Below, piece by piece: positions 1-13,741 of a stretch of 64,000 nucleotides of DNA. Within the stretch, counting starts at the first letter, position 1, and every line of letters starts with the position of its first letter. The notes beneath the pieces are model-generated. The model ran no database searches, had not been told where the DNA came from, and was given only the letters and a program-made list of their open reading frames with translations. The stretch is from Eopsaltria australis. Lineage: Eukaryota > Chordata > Aves > Passeriformes > Petroicidae. The stretch is from assembly GCA_034509425.1 (NCBI GenBank), contig JAVTVJ010001144.1, positions 620,001-684,000 of the forward strand, read 5' to 3'. The translations under genes and the position numbers were made by a program.

Positions 1-850
1 TTGCTTATTTCTTCAGCAAAACTCACCCTGTACTAAACTATCCATTTTGCTCCTTCCCATATTGTAGGAAGGTGTTCAGATTAACCTAGGACTCACCAAC
101 TGAAAAAAAAAAATTGTCCAGGGATTTTTTCAGCTGGGGTTTGAATCTGCTTAATATTCCTCTCTAAACATGCTGTGGAACTCCACCAATTGTCTGCTTT
201 CCTTCTGAAATCAGTGTGTGCTGACAGACATGCTCTATGTGATGCTTTCCTCCTTGAACCCTTGTTATTCATTTTTTTGAATCCTTGACCATCAGACCCA
301 TTTGCTTTTTATATGGTTGTCCCACCATTAGTCTTTTGGTCTCCATAGCTTTTCACTTACTCTAGCTTTTCCTCATCCTGTCGAGTGTCTTCTTGCCAAT
401 CTTGACTTAAAAGGAAATCCTGTCTTAAAAGGAAACTGAGAAAAGAACTCCCTTGAATGTCACAGAGTACATCTCTTCTATTTCTGTACTCAGTAAAATA
501 ATTCTGCCCTGCTGAACTCTTAAACTTCAAGAAAATTGAAGGCGTCTTAACTTTCTTTCAAGTAAATATTACGCCTAGACATTTCCCACTGCACAACTCA
601 TGGCCTCCAACATGTATGGAATCCCCCTAAAGGTATGGGATTCTCCACCAAGTCACCTGAAATGATGAGATTAGAGAGAATTAACACCTTAAAGATTTTT
701 AAGGGCATTTTGTAATGTATGCTTCAAATTGGGAAGCCAGTAACTTTTACTGAACTAAGCACAAGATTCAGAAAAAGAACTTACGAAATTAGAAAACTAA
801 TAATGACAAAATCTGTTTTCGAAATATTTTAAATGAATTTGTCTTTTTTG
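1..850. other. Anonymous AT-rich DNA
   Basis: I see no coding potential, RNA gene or recognisable transposon here. Stop codons are frequent in all frames and composition matches the rest of the window. Confidence 0.6.
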
Positions 851-899
851 AAAAGAAAAAAAGAAAAGAAAAGAAAAGAAAAGAAAAGAAAAGAAAAGA
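851..899. repeat. (AAAAG)n microsatellite
   Basis: About ten near-perfect copies of an AAAAG pentamer, with an early A-run interruption. The lysine/glutamate-rich frame crossing it is a by-product of the repeat and not a gene. All purines sit on the plus strand. Length polymorphism between individuals is likely. Confidence 0.95.
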
Positions 900-3800
900 C
901 CACAAAACTACAGATTTTCAGTTTAGAAGAAGCTTTTATGTTTTGTGAAATTTTCAGTTTAAAAGAGGCTAGAACCTATGCATTTCCAAATTTCAGACAA
1001 ATAGTGGTCCAGTTATGCAGTGCCATTTCATACTTTTAAGAAGAAACAAGAATGTGAGAATGGCCTGGTAACTGACTTAAAGTAACAGAGTAAAGATGAA
1101 CATAGCATACTGATTTAAAATTAATATATCGTAAGAAAATGGACAAGTGCTTGTAATAAATTTACAACAGTAAAACAGTATTCTATCTGTGGTTTTCAAC
1201 CCATTAAACATTCTCCTTCCAGAAGTGAATCTCGTGCTTATTTCTTGAACAGCAGACATCTGTGTATGACTGCTGTCTCCATGTTACTGATTCTGTTTTT
1301 ATAGCCTGAAATGACTTGCTTTTATCTCTTCCAAAAACTGACACAAAGAAAAAGCATTCAAAAATTTAAGACTGTACAGTATACTTGTTAGCAGCCATGA
1401 AATTGATACTGCATATATAAAAACAAGAAGACAGGTATAATTTTCCTAATGGAAGTGTCATCACTATCTTTTTCCGAGTGTCTCCATTGTCACAGTATCA
1501 ATTAATAGAAATGGTATTCCAGTGAATCACCTTGTTCAAGTAGAAGGGCTAAAAGAATTATTCAGACAGAACAAACTAAAATAACACAACACAAAGAAGT
1601 CAAATATCTGTCAGTAACAAGCAATGTCAGTGCCATGATCTACCACTTCTCCCTGTTTCCTTATAAAGCAGTCAAAGGATATGTCAAGCAGTCAATTGCA
1701 GAGGTAAAAAAAAAAAAACAAAAACAAAAAAAACCCCACCAAAACACTGTAAGCAAGGGAAGGAAATAAAGCCTGATGAGAGAAATAAAAATAAGAAAAC
1801 CAAAACTGAACAACCCCTGAAATAACATGAAGTAATTTACCTCTTATCTATCTACTACAATCTTACATTAAATTCAGATATCCAAGAAAAAGAAGGAAAA
1901 CCTGCAAGGTGTCTGGTTACTGAGAAAATGGGATGAGGAAAAACCCTACCATATTTTTAGATCCTCTCCTGACATGTTTCCTATATACAATCCCTCACCA
2001 CATAATGTAACTTTCTCTATTGTGCAACTTTAACCTTATCTGTCCTGTTACAGTTTGTCTCAGCATATTTTTAAATAGAATGAAAGATGTGAGCAGTAGC
2101 ATTGATCCACTTGGTTTCAAAAATAATTTTGGCCCTACAGCTGATAAACCTATAGCTGATAAAGCTGATAAACACATTATAAACTGACAGTAAAGTGCAA
2201 ATGCTATCTGGATGCTAATTCTGTTTATATTGAACACTTCAGCAGAGAGCAACTTCAGCACTCATTCTCTCTCTTTAAGAGAGTAAGAGTAACATAGTAG
2301 TATACCTCAGAGGAAGGAGGAACCTTGTTTGTAGGTCTCAGTGGAAGTGCCCCAGGAGATCCATCTGAGGGTTCCCATTCAGGAAAAAAAGGAGAAGTTA
2401 ACAAATATTTGTTATTAACCTAGTCAGCACACAGGTACCCTGCTTCAACAGAGGAAGCACTGGAGAAGACAGGTTCTTCAGAATTCCCAGTCTTATCCTG
2501 CAATATAAGGCAGACTTGAAAGTCTTGAAACTTTTCTTCATAATTAGAAAAAAAATCTGTCTTTTGTCTGGTTCATTTAAATGGATACAGTAGGTCACAC
2601 AGTCTGTCAGGTATTATCAGTGTAATTGAAATGTGCATATTTATTTTCTAGACTGAATGATAAGAGGTAAAATTAGAACAAGAGCTTTCTACTTCAAGTG
2701 TGAAATTTTCCATGGTGAAAACAAAATCAGAAATGAAAAGTGATCATTTCAGGAGGGTTTTGCACAAGTGAAGTCCATAGCTAACAAATGAAACTTCTGC
2801 AGATATAATTTTTAATTGTAGATTCAATTTCATCCAGTCCAGATGAGTGGAGGTGTCATTTAAAGAGTTGCATCTTTATGGAAAGAAAATATTGTCTATA
2901 GATAAACTGCACCCAGATTTCCACCAAACAAAAATCTGGCATGCAAGCATGAAGTTTAGGCACGGCTCTAAAAATAAAGCATAATTGCCTTAAAGGAAGA
3001 CAGGGACACTGAGAAGTAAAAACATGTAATGATATGTAATATAAACTGATTATTTAGTACCTTCTAAAACACTCAAAATTTAGAAGATCTCATAACTGAT
3101 ATATCTATATCAGACTGTAAAAGTGAAGCTAGTTATTAATCAAAACGTTGACATGGCAAACATAAAAACCACTTTTAAAGACCAATTGAAAGGTAATATT
3201 TGATAAGCTCAAAGTGGCCAGGCCTAAGCCAACCTGCCTGGTAAAGAAAGAGGGCCATCAGAGACTGATCACTGAGTAGTCTTTAGCGTGAAAATTCTGC
3301 TGCTGTCAACAAGAAATTCTGATAAGCAATGAGGTTATGGCATGAAAAAGCTGCTCTTACCTGGTAAGGCCAGAAGCCATGCAATTATTCTGACAGGTAC
3401 TTCTCAGTAATTGTCACAGACACAGTTAGGGAAAATAAGTTTTTTAATAAGAGAAAGGTCTCTAAAAAAGTTCAGTAGGTAGGTGTTGGGCCATTCCCCA
3501 GTTCATTTGATATACCTTGTATTCTATGGTATTCCAAACATGCTCTGCATCTATTTAAACTGTAAGGGTTTTCAAAAAGGCAGGCATCTTATTGAGGTAA
3601 AAGTTTTCTTCCAGAGATGAATTTTGGTTTTTTTTGCTAGACAGTGAGAAGTTGTTACCTCCTTCTAGTTTGTGGTAGCCACTGGTCTTAATTCACACAG
3701 ATGTCACTAATGATGCTTTTCAATGGTGCTTGAGCAGTTTTATTATGGAAGTCTCTTAAAACCCTGAATTAAATACTCAAATAGTGTGAAAATGGCAAGA

Positions 3801-6300
3801 GATAGAAGTGATGGTAGAAAATCTATCATTTAAGCCTCAGCAAGGAAAGGAATACATTAATAAATGGGGAAATTTGAGTTTTTCAAAGAAAATTGCTGAA
3901 AGATTTACAACCCAATGCTGTGTTCCTCTGGATTTTCAGTGCACAGCTCAAGCCAGTACATTCAGGTACAGGATGAGCCATAAATGGATAAACAAGAAAC
4001 TTCAGGGACAGCGGAAGAAAGGGACATAAAAAAAGATTCTGGGAAGAGAGCATTATAGCAGCCTCCAAAGTGGAAGTAATGAAAAACAGTTGAATCAAAT
4101 AGACCTGCAGTTTAGCTCACTTGAAGGAAAATGTTGGGTTTTTTCCAAAAAAATAATAGCAGGCTGAGGTAAAGTAAAAGAAAGCAATACTATGGTAGTA
4201 AGTAAGTTTGCACTCATTTTTTGACAACACACAAGCATGAAAAAGAAATTCAGAAGTGGGCACTGATACCAGGAACAGTTCCTACAACAGTAGCAGACTG
4301 GAGAAATTCTATAAAAACGAGAGACAAGAGCACAACCAGTCTGTAATTTGTAGTATTTATAGAATCAAGAGGAAGAGTAAAAGCATTTCTGAAGCAAGCA
4401 GGGAATGCAGCTTGGAGCGCAGCAGCAACATAGGGAACAGTAGCAACAAAAAGGTCAGTATGTCAAAAATTCCTTTGTCACTCAAGTTCAATAGCTTGCT
4501 GGCAGTAATACAAAACAAGACCTTTCAGAGAGGGAACCAAATCAGCAGGATAGGTAACATGCAGTGAGAGGATGAGGTGAGTGAGGTGAGACGTTTGTGA
4601 AGGCTGAGGTACTTTAGGCTTTGGAAGAGACTCAAATAGTAAAGAAAGAATTATATCTTTAAGAAGGTTGTCAGCATGCAACCTAAGGGGCTGGATGGAT
4701 CAAATTGTGCAGATACTAGCGCAAATTGAATAGGATCAAACCCCACTTTGAGTAACCAACATTCAGTATGGGGAGGCAGGCCCTCTTCTCCATATTCTCT
4801 TCGTTTGATCTTGGTTAGCTTCAAACTCAGATGTACAGTATTCAGACTTGAAAGTGCTACAAGAGTTGAATTTCTTTCTAGCTCAGGTTCAGAAAGCTCT
4901 CTGGTTCATGCAGAATTGAGATGTGGAGCTACAGCTAAGAAACCTATGGATACAAATCTGCAAGAAACTTCTCTTGCTGATGAAGCACCTCCGTTCTGAT
5001 GTCACTTACTTAACCTCTCCTTAGACACCTATAGCACATTTAACTTAGTGGATCATGCCCTAAGCAAACTGCTTTGTTATTAGCAGTCACTTCAGAGACC
5101 TCATTGACTTTTTATAAAATGAAGAAATATCCAACAGCTTATAAATGTTGATAATAGTGTAGACTTTTGACAGTTTACTTGGACTGGAGTCCTATGGAAA
5201 GTAAATCTTTAGAAAATGTAAATAGATTTGTTTATACAAGCCAATTGCTAATAGCAGGGTCTATCAGAAAGCTGAAGACAGACAATCTCAAAATCTGAAA
5301 GCAAACCTATACTTTTTTTTAAATATAGGGACAGAATTTTCTATGAATATCTTAGCTTTTCTATCTCCCTTATTTCCTTTAAAGCAATACTGACTGTTGC
5401 TTGAGATCATGAACTGACAATGTTGAGATGATTTCTCTTGCAAGAGTGCTCTCTATTCCTCAGTATGAGAAAACAATCATCTTCTGAGCAGCATTAGAAG
5501 TTCCTAATTCTGCAAAAAGTATAATAGCACAAATAATTAATGAAGACTTAAAAAAAAAAATTTAACTTCAAGAGCAGCAATTAACCTACACAAAAAGTAT
5601 TTTGCCTTATTCTAAATTTGAAGGAAAGGTTCTTCATGATAGAAACAGTCAAGTTGTTCCACAGAAAATGCGACAAACTGACAGCTCAATAATTTATAGG
5701 GTACTTAGTTTATCACTTGATTGACACATTAAACTGTGATTCTGCGGGGAAAAAGTTGTCCAGAATTCTTGAGAAATCATCATAACAAGAACAATATTCA
5801 TATTTTTTAATATCTTAGAGTTTTCGAAGGACACTTTAAGTCAAACTATTCAAATTAGGACTAGATGGAGGCTGAAAAATAGTGTGTAGCATATGATTTT
5901 TTTTTGCCTAGTAATAGAGGTAGTTTTGACAATTGCTGCCACCCTGAAACCAAGAAGTTGAGCTCTCAACTTTAGTTTAACAACCTGATAGACTAGAGCA
6001 CTGAAGTTAGTCCTTTATCATGCATTATCAGTTCCAACATTGATGTTCTGGTACATGACCAATCTCATTTGGGACATTCACCCACAAACACACTGCTGTC
6101 ACCCAGTACTATGGAGACAAGCAGATTGCTTAGGGATCCTTGGTACTACAATAACAAATAGCTATTACAATACAACAAAGCAGTCATTACAATAGAAACT
6201 TTCTTTTTACCTAAACTCTGCAACTGGGTAATTCTACGCAACTCGTATCAAAGACCCTCTGCAGATCAGGTGATTTTAGCCAACATCCGACCCTCCCTAC
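900..6300. other. Anonymous AT-rich DNA, no gene seen
   Basis: The longest frame is about 100 codons (4256-4567, plus); it is rich in Ser, Lys and Asn and resembles nothing I know. Small structures inside are an A-rich, C-interrupted tract at about 1707-1742 and three loosely spaced copies of an AGCTGATAA unit at about 2139-2174. I recognise no transposon; very old, diverged repeats could be missed by eye. Confidence 0.6.
1707..1742. repeat. A-rich low-complexity tract
   Basis: A run of A interrupted by single C and then CCCC. Similar A/C tracts occur at 23690-23818, 59748-59784 and 62559-62602. They may be decayed poly(A) tails, but no retroposed body is recognisable next to this one. Confidence 0.7.
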
Positions 6301-7101
6301 AGATTCAGGTCATTTGTTACACACGAACTGTAATGAGCTCAAAGCAGGCATACAAAACTCAGTCCTTGGAAGGAGGCAAGGCAAGGAGGGCAGCCCTAAC
6401 AACCGAAAGATTTTGTTCCTGCCATTCCACAGCTCCAGCACACAGCTGACTGGGATTTGCTGCTGCACAGGGCAAAGCATGTGATTTTTATGTCTTCTTG
6501 TTCTGCAATGTGTATTGTTTTGATTGTCCCAGTTACATGGACCCCATTTAATGGATGAAGGTGTTTGTGGGCAGTGACTGCCCACCTCACAAGACAATGC
6601 ACAAGTGTCTAGGAGTAGGGGATCTGAATTCCACTGTCAGGTGCTCCAGAGGCTTTGTTTCCTCTCAGGCCTCCCAGCTATTGCCAGAGTTCTACCTTAG
6701 GAGCAGCAGGAATCTCTTCATGAGGAAGGACAAGCCAGAAGCCAAGGGTGATCCCAGTTCCTGATCAGACAGTACCTTCACCAACCAGGCATAGTCCCAC
6801 AAGACCCAAGGAGGACCCAGCTGGGGATGGGATCCATCAACCCTCAAGATGTACACCCAGACAGGGTGAACTCACGCCTCAGGTCTGAGGTTCATCTAGG
6901 AAGATGAATGAGAAAATATGGATCAGGAGAGGACAGGGCTGACATCCAATGTAGGGTCAAGGCCCACCTGGAAGACAAAGTTGGAGATTAGGCTGCCTGT
7001 GACATAGGTCTGAGTGCCTCCAGGACACAGGCTCACATGCAGCTGTACAGAGCAACCCAAGTTGAGATCAGAGGCCCAGGTCCAGTGTTCAATGCAGCCT
7101 C
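6301..7101. other. GC-richer block of unknown nature next to an LTR
   Basis: This stretch is visibly richer in G and C than its AT-rich surroundings and abuts the low-coordinate edge of the minus-strand LTR at 7102. If that LTR were a 5' LTR, this block would be where the primer-binding site and leader lie on the minus strand. I see no TGG-starting primer-binding site just beyond the LTR edge and no gag-like frame. The short frames here (up to 95 codons) do not resemble known proteins. It may be single-copy flank or an unrecognised repeat. Confidence 0.4.
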
Positions 7102-7823
7102 TGTAGCAATGGTCAGAGGGTCTCTCAGCAGTGACTCCCAGTGACCCTGATGGGTCTGAGCCTTAAGAGCTCAAGTACACTTGCCACGGTTGCCAGTGTC
7201 CGGGCTGGACAGCTAGCCCCATGGTCTTTGGCTAGCCACCGTCGGCGTCTGCAGCCAGGGTCCCTGACCGCCGGAGCGCCGGTTCGCTGCCACGGGAATC
7301 GGTGTGTTCCCAGCCGCAGGTAGCTCTTAGAAAGCAAGCTATCTCTATAGAGGCCGGAGGGATAGGGAGGGATCTTCTGGCTAGAGTAATAGAGATGCAG
7401 AGGTGTAGGGCCCAACTGCGCTCTGGGCGTCTAGGATCAGAAGACCCCGAACAGCTCAGTGCACAGACTTTTATTGTGAGGGCATTATCCAATCATCAAA
7501 CACCAGGAGGGAGGAACCAGGGAGGGACCAGGGGACCAGGACTAACCGGGAAGGAGAGAGGGAGGAGAGGGGATGACAGACAACGGGGGGATTCAATTAA
7601 CTACCGAATGAAACAGAACTTTCTAGAACACAAGAATGATTGGCGGGAGAGTGGCAGGTGCTTAAACTAATGGAGGAAAAGGGAACCACCTCTGAGAAAC
7701 TCAGCCCACTTGAGGGGCAAACCACCTGTGTCTCCTCCCCAAGGGAGACTTTAAACTTGGGCACCTTTATTCCACAGCTTCCCAGGGGAGACTGAGCCCT
7801 TCGGGACCTCAAGCATCACCACA
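7102..7823 (-). mobile_element. ERV LTR, minus strand, probably solo
   Basis: Read on the minus strand, the element starts TGTGGTGATG at 7823 and ends GCTACA at 7102, giving the TG...CA ends of a retroviral LTR. A canonical AATAAA signal on the minus strand lies at 7470-7475, followed by a GC-rich R/U5-like part (7102-7440). The part before the signal (7480-7823) acts as U3 and carries an ATTGG box at about 7489-7493. Length, about 720 bp, is normal for avian LTRs. No exact target-site duplication is visible: AGCCTC precedes and TCCACT follows. An alternative left edge at 7086 would give TCCAG/TCCAC with one mismatch, so edges are uncertain by tens of bases. No PBS, polypurine tract or gag/pol/env frame flanks it. 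The short frames inside, on both strands, are incidental. Confidence 0.65.
7470..7475 (-). promoter_or_regulatory. LTR polyadenylation signal AATAAA
   Basis: The minus strand reads AATAAA inside the LTR, about 350 bp in from its U3 edge. It fixes the orientation of the element and marks the R region. Confidence 0.65.
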
Positions 7824-10455
7824 TCCACTCAGTGACATGACTACCTCTGCATCAAATATACCCAAAAACCCCCATAGTGCTGGTCAGAATTTATGTGAAA
7901 TTGCTGTGATGCACAAAATTACTTTTGCTCCTGTTCTATGCTGTTACGATTTCTTGCTGAAAAATACGGATGTATTTTGTGTTCCATTTTAATTTAATTC
8001 ATGGAAGTAAAATAGAACATAATAAAATATTCTACGTCTAAACCAAAAGAATTTAATTCACTTCCCTGAGGTCATACAGCTCAGTAGTTGGGACTTATTA
8101 GGGGGCAAAACTGATCAATGTGCGATGGTTGTTAACTATTCTATCTGTGCCCTCAGTGAATTAGAACAGCTGTTTTCAGGCTAGGAGAGAAACAACAATG
8201 GATCTATGTTTTGCATTGCATCCTTTAGCAAGCAAGATGAACAAGCATGCTAAAGATTTTCCAAAACTTTTCTTCTTTATTCTTTTTTCTAATGGAACAG
8301 CAATATATCAGAAAAAATAGCTGCTTTGAATGAAACCCACATTTATTACTCTGATGTGCACACACTTGATAATGCAGCTTTTATAATTCCCCTCATTTTT
8401 TGCTTTTACTTCTTATAAACTCTGTGCTTTTAAATGTGTAGAACTAGCACTAGCTAACATGCTTTGTGCTTTGTAAAGCATATTGAATTATTTCACTGTT
8501 TGTAACAAATACAGTGCAGGTAGCAGCTCAAATTAAAAGGCTATTTTCATATAAAAATAGAAAAGTCACAAAACTGTCATTTTCAAGAACAAAACAGCAG
8601 TTGGCACAGGTATAATCATATCTCCCAAGCCAAATTATAAAGCATTTGTTTTCAGACTGTAACAATTCACTTGAGATGTGATCAAAAAGTAAGGACACTA
8701 GGGACCACTTATCAAAGGAGAAACAAAGTTTTACAAAGGAAGGCCTTCTGTACTTGCTCTCATAGATGTCTACCTCAGTTTAACATCCTGTAAATTTTTT
8801 TATTAAAATTCCTTCTACAAATATTCTAAACCTATTTCAAGTAAGGGGCAGATTTACCTTTGGAAAATCTTTTATTGAAGATGTGTGTTGTGTTCCTCTA
8901 ACTTGGGGTATTTAAAAATTTTTCCAATTATTTGTTTCCCTTAAAAGAAAAATTATGATGCTGGAGGCTTTGGAACATTAAAACTTTTTTTGTCCGTTCT
9001 TACACTAACAAAGGGGATCAGGGTATCCAAGAAATCCTGAAAATTGAAAATAGGGATAAAAGTATAAGTAAGTAAGGACAGCTAAAAGTCACTGAGGGAT
9101 TCATAATGTGCTAAAATAATGCATCATTATAGTATGTATATTTCTAAACATGGATCAGAAATTGCTATGTGATTGACAAGTAATTGCACTCTACTGACAT
9201 AAAAACTTGTACAAAATTATATTTTTTTCCTAAAATTCATGTTTTGAACTTCTTTTTGTTTCTATTTTTAAAAATAAGGAAATATTGTTAATGGAAATTA
9301 TAGCTTACTCCTCTGTATTTTCCAATGTATTATAATGTTAGCAAAATCCATGACTTTCTCACTTACTTGGTACATCTTTCTGGCTAAATTTCAACTAGAA
9401 GCTAACTAGTTCTGGTTCTACTTGATTATTTATTTTTTTAATCAGATTTTATTCAAATATTACTCTCAGTCACTTTATGTTAGCCCAGGCGGTACAGATA
9501 TATTTTCATAAGGGTGTTATCCCTAAAAAAACAAGAAAATTAAGAACAATGTGAAGTAGACACAATTAAATTGCATTATGTCCCCAAATGGCAACTTTAA
9601 AAATCTCGCACAATATTTTACAGGACTAGGAGACAGCTTTAACGGCATAAATTTCAATGTTCCTGTGTAATGAAGATCAGTCATTCTCTGTGGAGTCAGG
9701 CTGGGATGGAGTTATTTTCTCCATTGCAATCCACAGGGTGTTGGGTTTTAGACATGTGACCAAAACAGTGCTGATAACACACTGGTGTTTTAGATATTGC
9801 TGAACTGTGCTTGCTTGTGTTTCCTGCTCCAGTAGGGTGGTGATAGGCAAGATTTTGAGACAGGATACTAGCAGGATGGTGATCAAAGTAACCAAAGAGA
9901 CATGCCACATCATACAACGTCATACTCAGCAAGAGCACTGGGGTGTGTTTTTCCAAAGAAGCCGCTGTTTGTGGATGAGCTCACCACTTCAGGTGGTGAG
10001 TGACTGCTCTAGCACCACTTGTTTATCTTTTTTTTCCTTGAGTCATTAAATTGTTTTCATCTTTGCAATGAATTTTTATTGTTTTTGCCCTTCCCGTTCT
10101 CTCCCCCAGCCTGCTGAGAGGGCTTGAGAGAGCAAATGAGTGAGGGCTCATTTGTCACTTAGGATCAACTGACCACTTATACAAAAAACTCTTGAATAAA
10201 AGTAGGTTCCATGTCATGGTGATGTGAACCTTCAACCACTGCAGATCCTTTTATTAATTTAAGTGATTTTAAGGTAATTACTGATTTTTAAGTATGATTT
10301 AACACACCATTTTGGCTTTCCTTTAAAAATTATTTAAGAAATACTCGCTATATCAGATAGCTGTAGATATTAAACTTACAAGTCACTTGTCTCTTCAGAT
10401 TCATGCCTGTGTATTTATTAGAATTTAATGAGCATTTATAAATATATATAAATTA
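7824..10455. other. Anonymous AT-rich DNA
   Basis: No gene or young transposon is visible. A short MIR-like core at 8055-8095 is listed separately. The overlapping frames at 9677-9956 (minus) are under 90 codons and resemble nothing I know. Confidence 0.6.
8055..8095 (+). mobile_element. Possible MIR-type SINE core remnant
   Basis: The stretch around 'cttccctgaggtcatacagc' followed by a CAGTAG-like string resembles the conserved part of MIR/CORE SINEs (accession of a 'cttgcccaaggtcacacagctagta' motif in amniotes, from memory). Only about 40 bp align by eye, so this could be chance. Confidence 0.3.
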
Positions 10456-10583
10456 GTCCAGGTGGGATGGGGCCCTGAGCAACCTGATCTAGGGGAAGGT
10501 GTCTTTGCCCATGGTGGGGGTGTTAGAACCAGACGATCTTAAAGGTCCCTTTCAACCCAAACCATGCTATGATTCTATGATTT
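10456..10583 (+). mobile_element. CR1 LINE, 3'-terminal fragment
   Basis: This is the 3' untranslated tail of an avian CR1 retrotransposon in plus orientation. It has the characteristic order: GGATGGGGCCCTGAGCAACC, then CTAG..GGAAGGTGTC, CCCATGG, AGAACCAGACGATCTTAAAG, and TCAACCCAAACCATGCTATG, ending in the terminal ATTCTATGA unit. Only about 127 bp remain, as expected from the extreme 5' truncation usual for CR1. It has no coding capacity. Divergence from the consensus I remember looks moderate. No clear target-site duplication was found, which is normal for CR1. Confidence 0.92.
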
Positions 10584-13500
10584 ATTGAAACAATTAAGCA
10601 ATTTCAGGAAAAGATGCATTACTTCTTCAGAAACCATTAAGAAAGAGACATTTCTTTAACACACATGAAAGATTTTAAGGTCATACTGTAAATGGAAATT
10701 GACTCCCATTTTTTAAAACGTAATAGAGTAGTTCATAAAAGTTGAAATAGACTTTTTAGCTCTTGGAATATCCCCTGTGAAACTGGACAGACTAAAGAGA
10801 CAGTGGGATTGAAACTCCCTTATAGAGTGAAAGTCAACAAAACTTATAAGTAGGTGAAACAAACATATGTACTAGTGCACGCACATCTATCAGTAGAGTA
10901 TACATTTGCAAACTGCCTAAACAAGTGAAAGAACAACCAGTTTCACATCCAGCTAAGACAGGAAACTGTATGCTTTCCTCCTTTAATGAAATCAGGGGAA
11001 AGTGATCTCATAAAAATGCAGTGATTTGAGCTAGCAGCACACTCACTTCAACCAAACTTCAGAAGCACACACACAGGCTCACAGGTCTTTTCAACCTGTT
11101 TCTTGAAAGGGAGAGTGAAGAATTCCTAGAGAAGTGTGAAAGAGCAAATCTTCTAGCTCAGATTAAAGCAACTTGCATTTTAGGAAGATGAATTTTAAAT
11201 TACAGACTAGAAATTAAATTAAAAACCTCTCTCTGTAAAACAAATAATGAAACGATTCATGGAGATGGATACTTGCACAGAGTTCCTTCAGTTATTGGCC
11301 TAATCAGCAAATAATTCTGACTTCTGTTGCTCTTGTTGCCACCACCAAACCATAGTGGTGATGGTAGCAGTGCCAGGCTTTGAGTATCTCAGACAGTGGA
11401 AAGATGAAAATGGAGGATTTCCCACATTCAAAAATACTTTTTCTACAGTAACACACATAATATTTTTGAAGTTTTAGAGACTTATTTCACCATCCCGTGC
11501 TGAAGTAGTGTCAGGCATATTTAACTGGATTTTTTACTTACCAGGTAGTAAAGCGTGGGTGACTTGTTTATAGGTGACACCTTATGCTTGCCCATCTTGG
11601 ATTGCTGTTAATAGACAAACTAAATCTCCTTTGTTTCAAATACCTGTTATTGTCATTTGCAATCACTTCACAGCATGGAAAGGCATTATGTGTTGGTTGT
11701 CTCTCTTCTAAACAGAACCAGTTATCAAGTCTTGGTGGAGAACTCTAAAACATCTCTGTCCCCTCTTCAGTTACCTGGCTTTTGTGAGACACTGTCCAAG
11801 TTGAGAAATTAAAAGCCCAGGATATGAAATGTATGACTCTTGAAAATTGCTCTAGACAGAGCAGGCAATCACCCTGCTGGATTTTTTTCTTATGTTTATT
11901 AGATGAAATGAAAGAAATAAAAATCAAATTTAAAATGTGTTTAATTTAACACAGATCTAAAGTTCAAAAGTAAATTTTTAGGGAAAAAAATTAAGTACTT
12001 AAGGTTCCAGCAATGTCAAAATATGTTTTAGCAGATGCATTCAACATTAAAAATAATTAATTATTAGAATGATCCAAGAATTGAAAAAATACCCATGCTA
12101 GTTAGAATATTTTTTTTCCTGTGTTTTCCTTTTTTACATGGTGACAAATGCTGACAAAACAGCATTTTCCAGCAGAAATGTTGCACTGATTTCTTTCAAC
12201 CATCTTAACGTGATTGTGACAGATTGCACAATATAAAAAGCAATTCTATCAGCAAAACATACTTTACACATTGCACCCACTATTTTCCCCTTTTAAAGCA
12301 TCTGTCACTGCTTTTAAAGGTCACATATTTCATGTTCCAGTGTACGGGGAGAAAAAATATTTCCTCTTAACTTGAGAGAGAGAGATTAGCCAGGATGCCA
12401 TACCAGCTTTGCTGTGTATTGGATAATTTCATTTATTATTCTTACTGTGACATAGTGCCTGGAATTCATTTTTGTGCAAAGAAAGACTTCCATGTATATA
12501 ATGTTTGTACTGCAATAATGGAAAAAATCAAAAAGATTAATTAAATGAATGTAGTCTGATGTCTTACTTCCACCAATTAAAATATTTTTCTCCTCTTTCT
12601 TGTAAAACTACTGTGAAGCAAATACAACACGAAAAAGGATCAAATTCTGTTTCTAATGTTGTGAAAGATGTCTCTGCCCAATACCAATCACATTAAAATT
12701 CCATCAGTTCTTGTATTACAGGCCAAAAAAATAAAGGAGTGAGCTGTAGGATAAACTTGCTTATGTCTGACAGCTACAGCAAAAAATACTCAGAAGAAGG
12801 GGTTTAAGAAGGGCACAGGTTTAGGAAAAAAAGAAATAGAAGGAGAAAAAAAGCCCAAGCAAATGATGTAAAAAAGGGACAAGAAAAAAAATGCATGGAA
12901 ACAGCATAGGCCACTACACTTTAGCATTATATTCAAAGCTCTGGTTATGTTCAAAAAAGAGATTTAGGTGTTTTTAAGGATACAATATGTTACTAATAAT
13001 TTGGACAGAGAAATCTTATTATCTTCTGTTCTACAGAATTCCAGGTAACAGATCACTGCTGGGAGAAAAAGGAGAGCTCTTCTTATTAGATATATCTGTT
13101 CAATACACAGTCGTGGTTTTCAAGAAAATCAAGCTCAAAAATAACAGTTGAAGAAATAAATTTATTTCTCAGTGTATTTAAGAAGTTAATGGCCATGACA
13201 AGCTATGTTTACTAGAAAGACATAAAATAAAGGGTCTGGTGTTCTCTTAAGGATGTTAAAAGAATCACGTTTGTGCTGCTGGTCCAGAATAGAACAGGTA
13301 CCGCAGCCTAGTTTACTTTTTTATGTTAAGTGCTATCAAAGTTATTTGCTGTCATTTTTTTGCAATAAAGATTTTTATAGTTGATTGTGCAAGCTTGCTT
13401 GAGCTAGTCCAATAGGTTTTTCTCCCCAAAATTTAATAGAAAGAAAAAAAGTAAAATTTCAAAGAAAAAATTTTAAATGGTGCACGTATAAATCATTTTT

Positions 13501-13741
13501 TCTTTAAGAGAGTGGTATCTTGAATTTTCTCAACTCTAGATGTATTTCCTCATCCATTATCCTTCCCTCTAAACTTTTACTCTTTTGGTGTTCTCATGGA
13601 TCCCCAAGACTCTTCAGTGACAAATCTGAAATGTGTAGTTCATGCAAGAATTTCAAAAGAGATTAGCACTTTTGATGAAAAGTGAGTTTACATGAACATC
13701 CATTTGTAGACTATAAGCTTTAATGGTCTTGTTTATTTGAC
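10584..13741. other. Anonymous AT-rich DNA with one copy of a 52-bp repeat
   Basis: No coding potential or recognisable element. It includes the first copy of a dispersed 52-bp sequence (11665-11716) and a purine-rich stretch at about 12815-12900. Confidence 0.6.
11665..11716 (+). repeat. Dispersed 52-bp repeat, copy 1
   Basis: Matches 16107-16158 over 52 bases without gaps, with three mismatches by my alignment, in the same orientation 4.4 kb away. The flanks do not align convincingly beyond it. It contains a CACAGCATGGAAAGGCATTA core. I do not recognise a transposon family; it may be the tail of an undescribed or unremembered retroposon. Confidence 0.8.

Noticed and set aside
7125..7812. 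Frames of 60-122 codons on both strands
   Set aside because: They lie inside an LTR; no similarity to ERV or host proteins.
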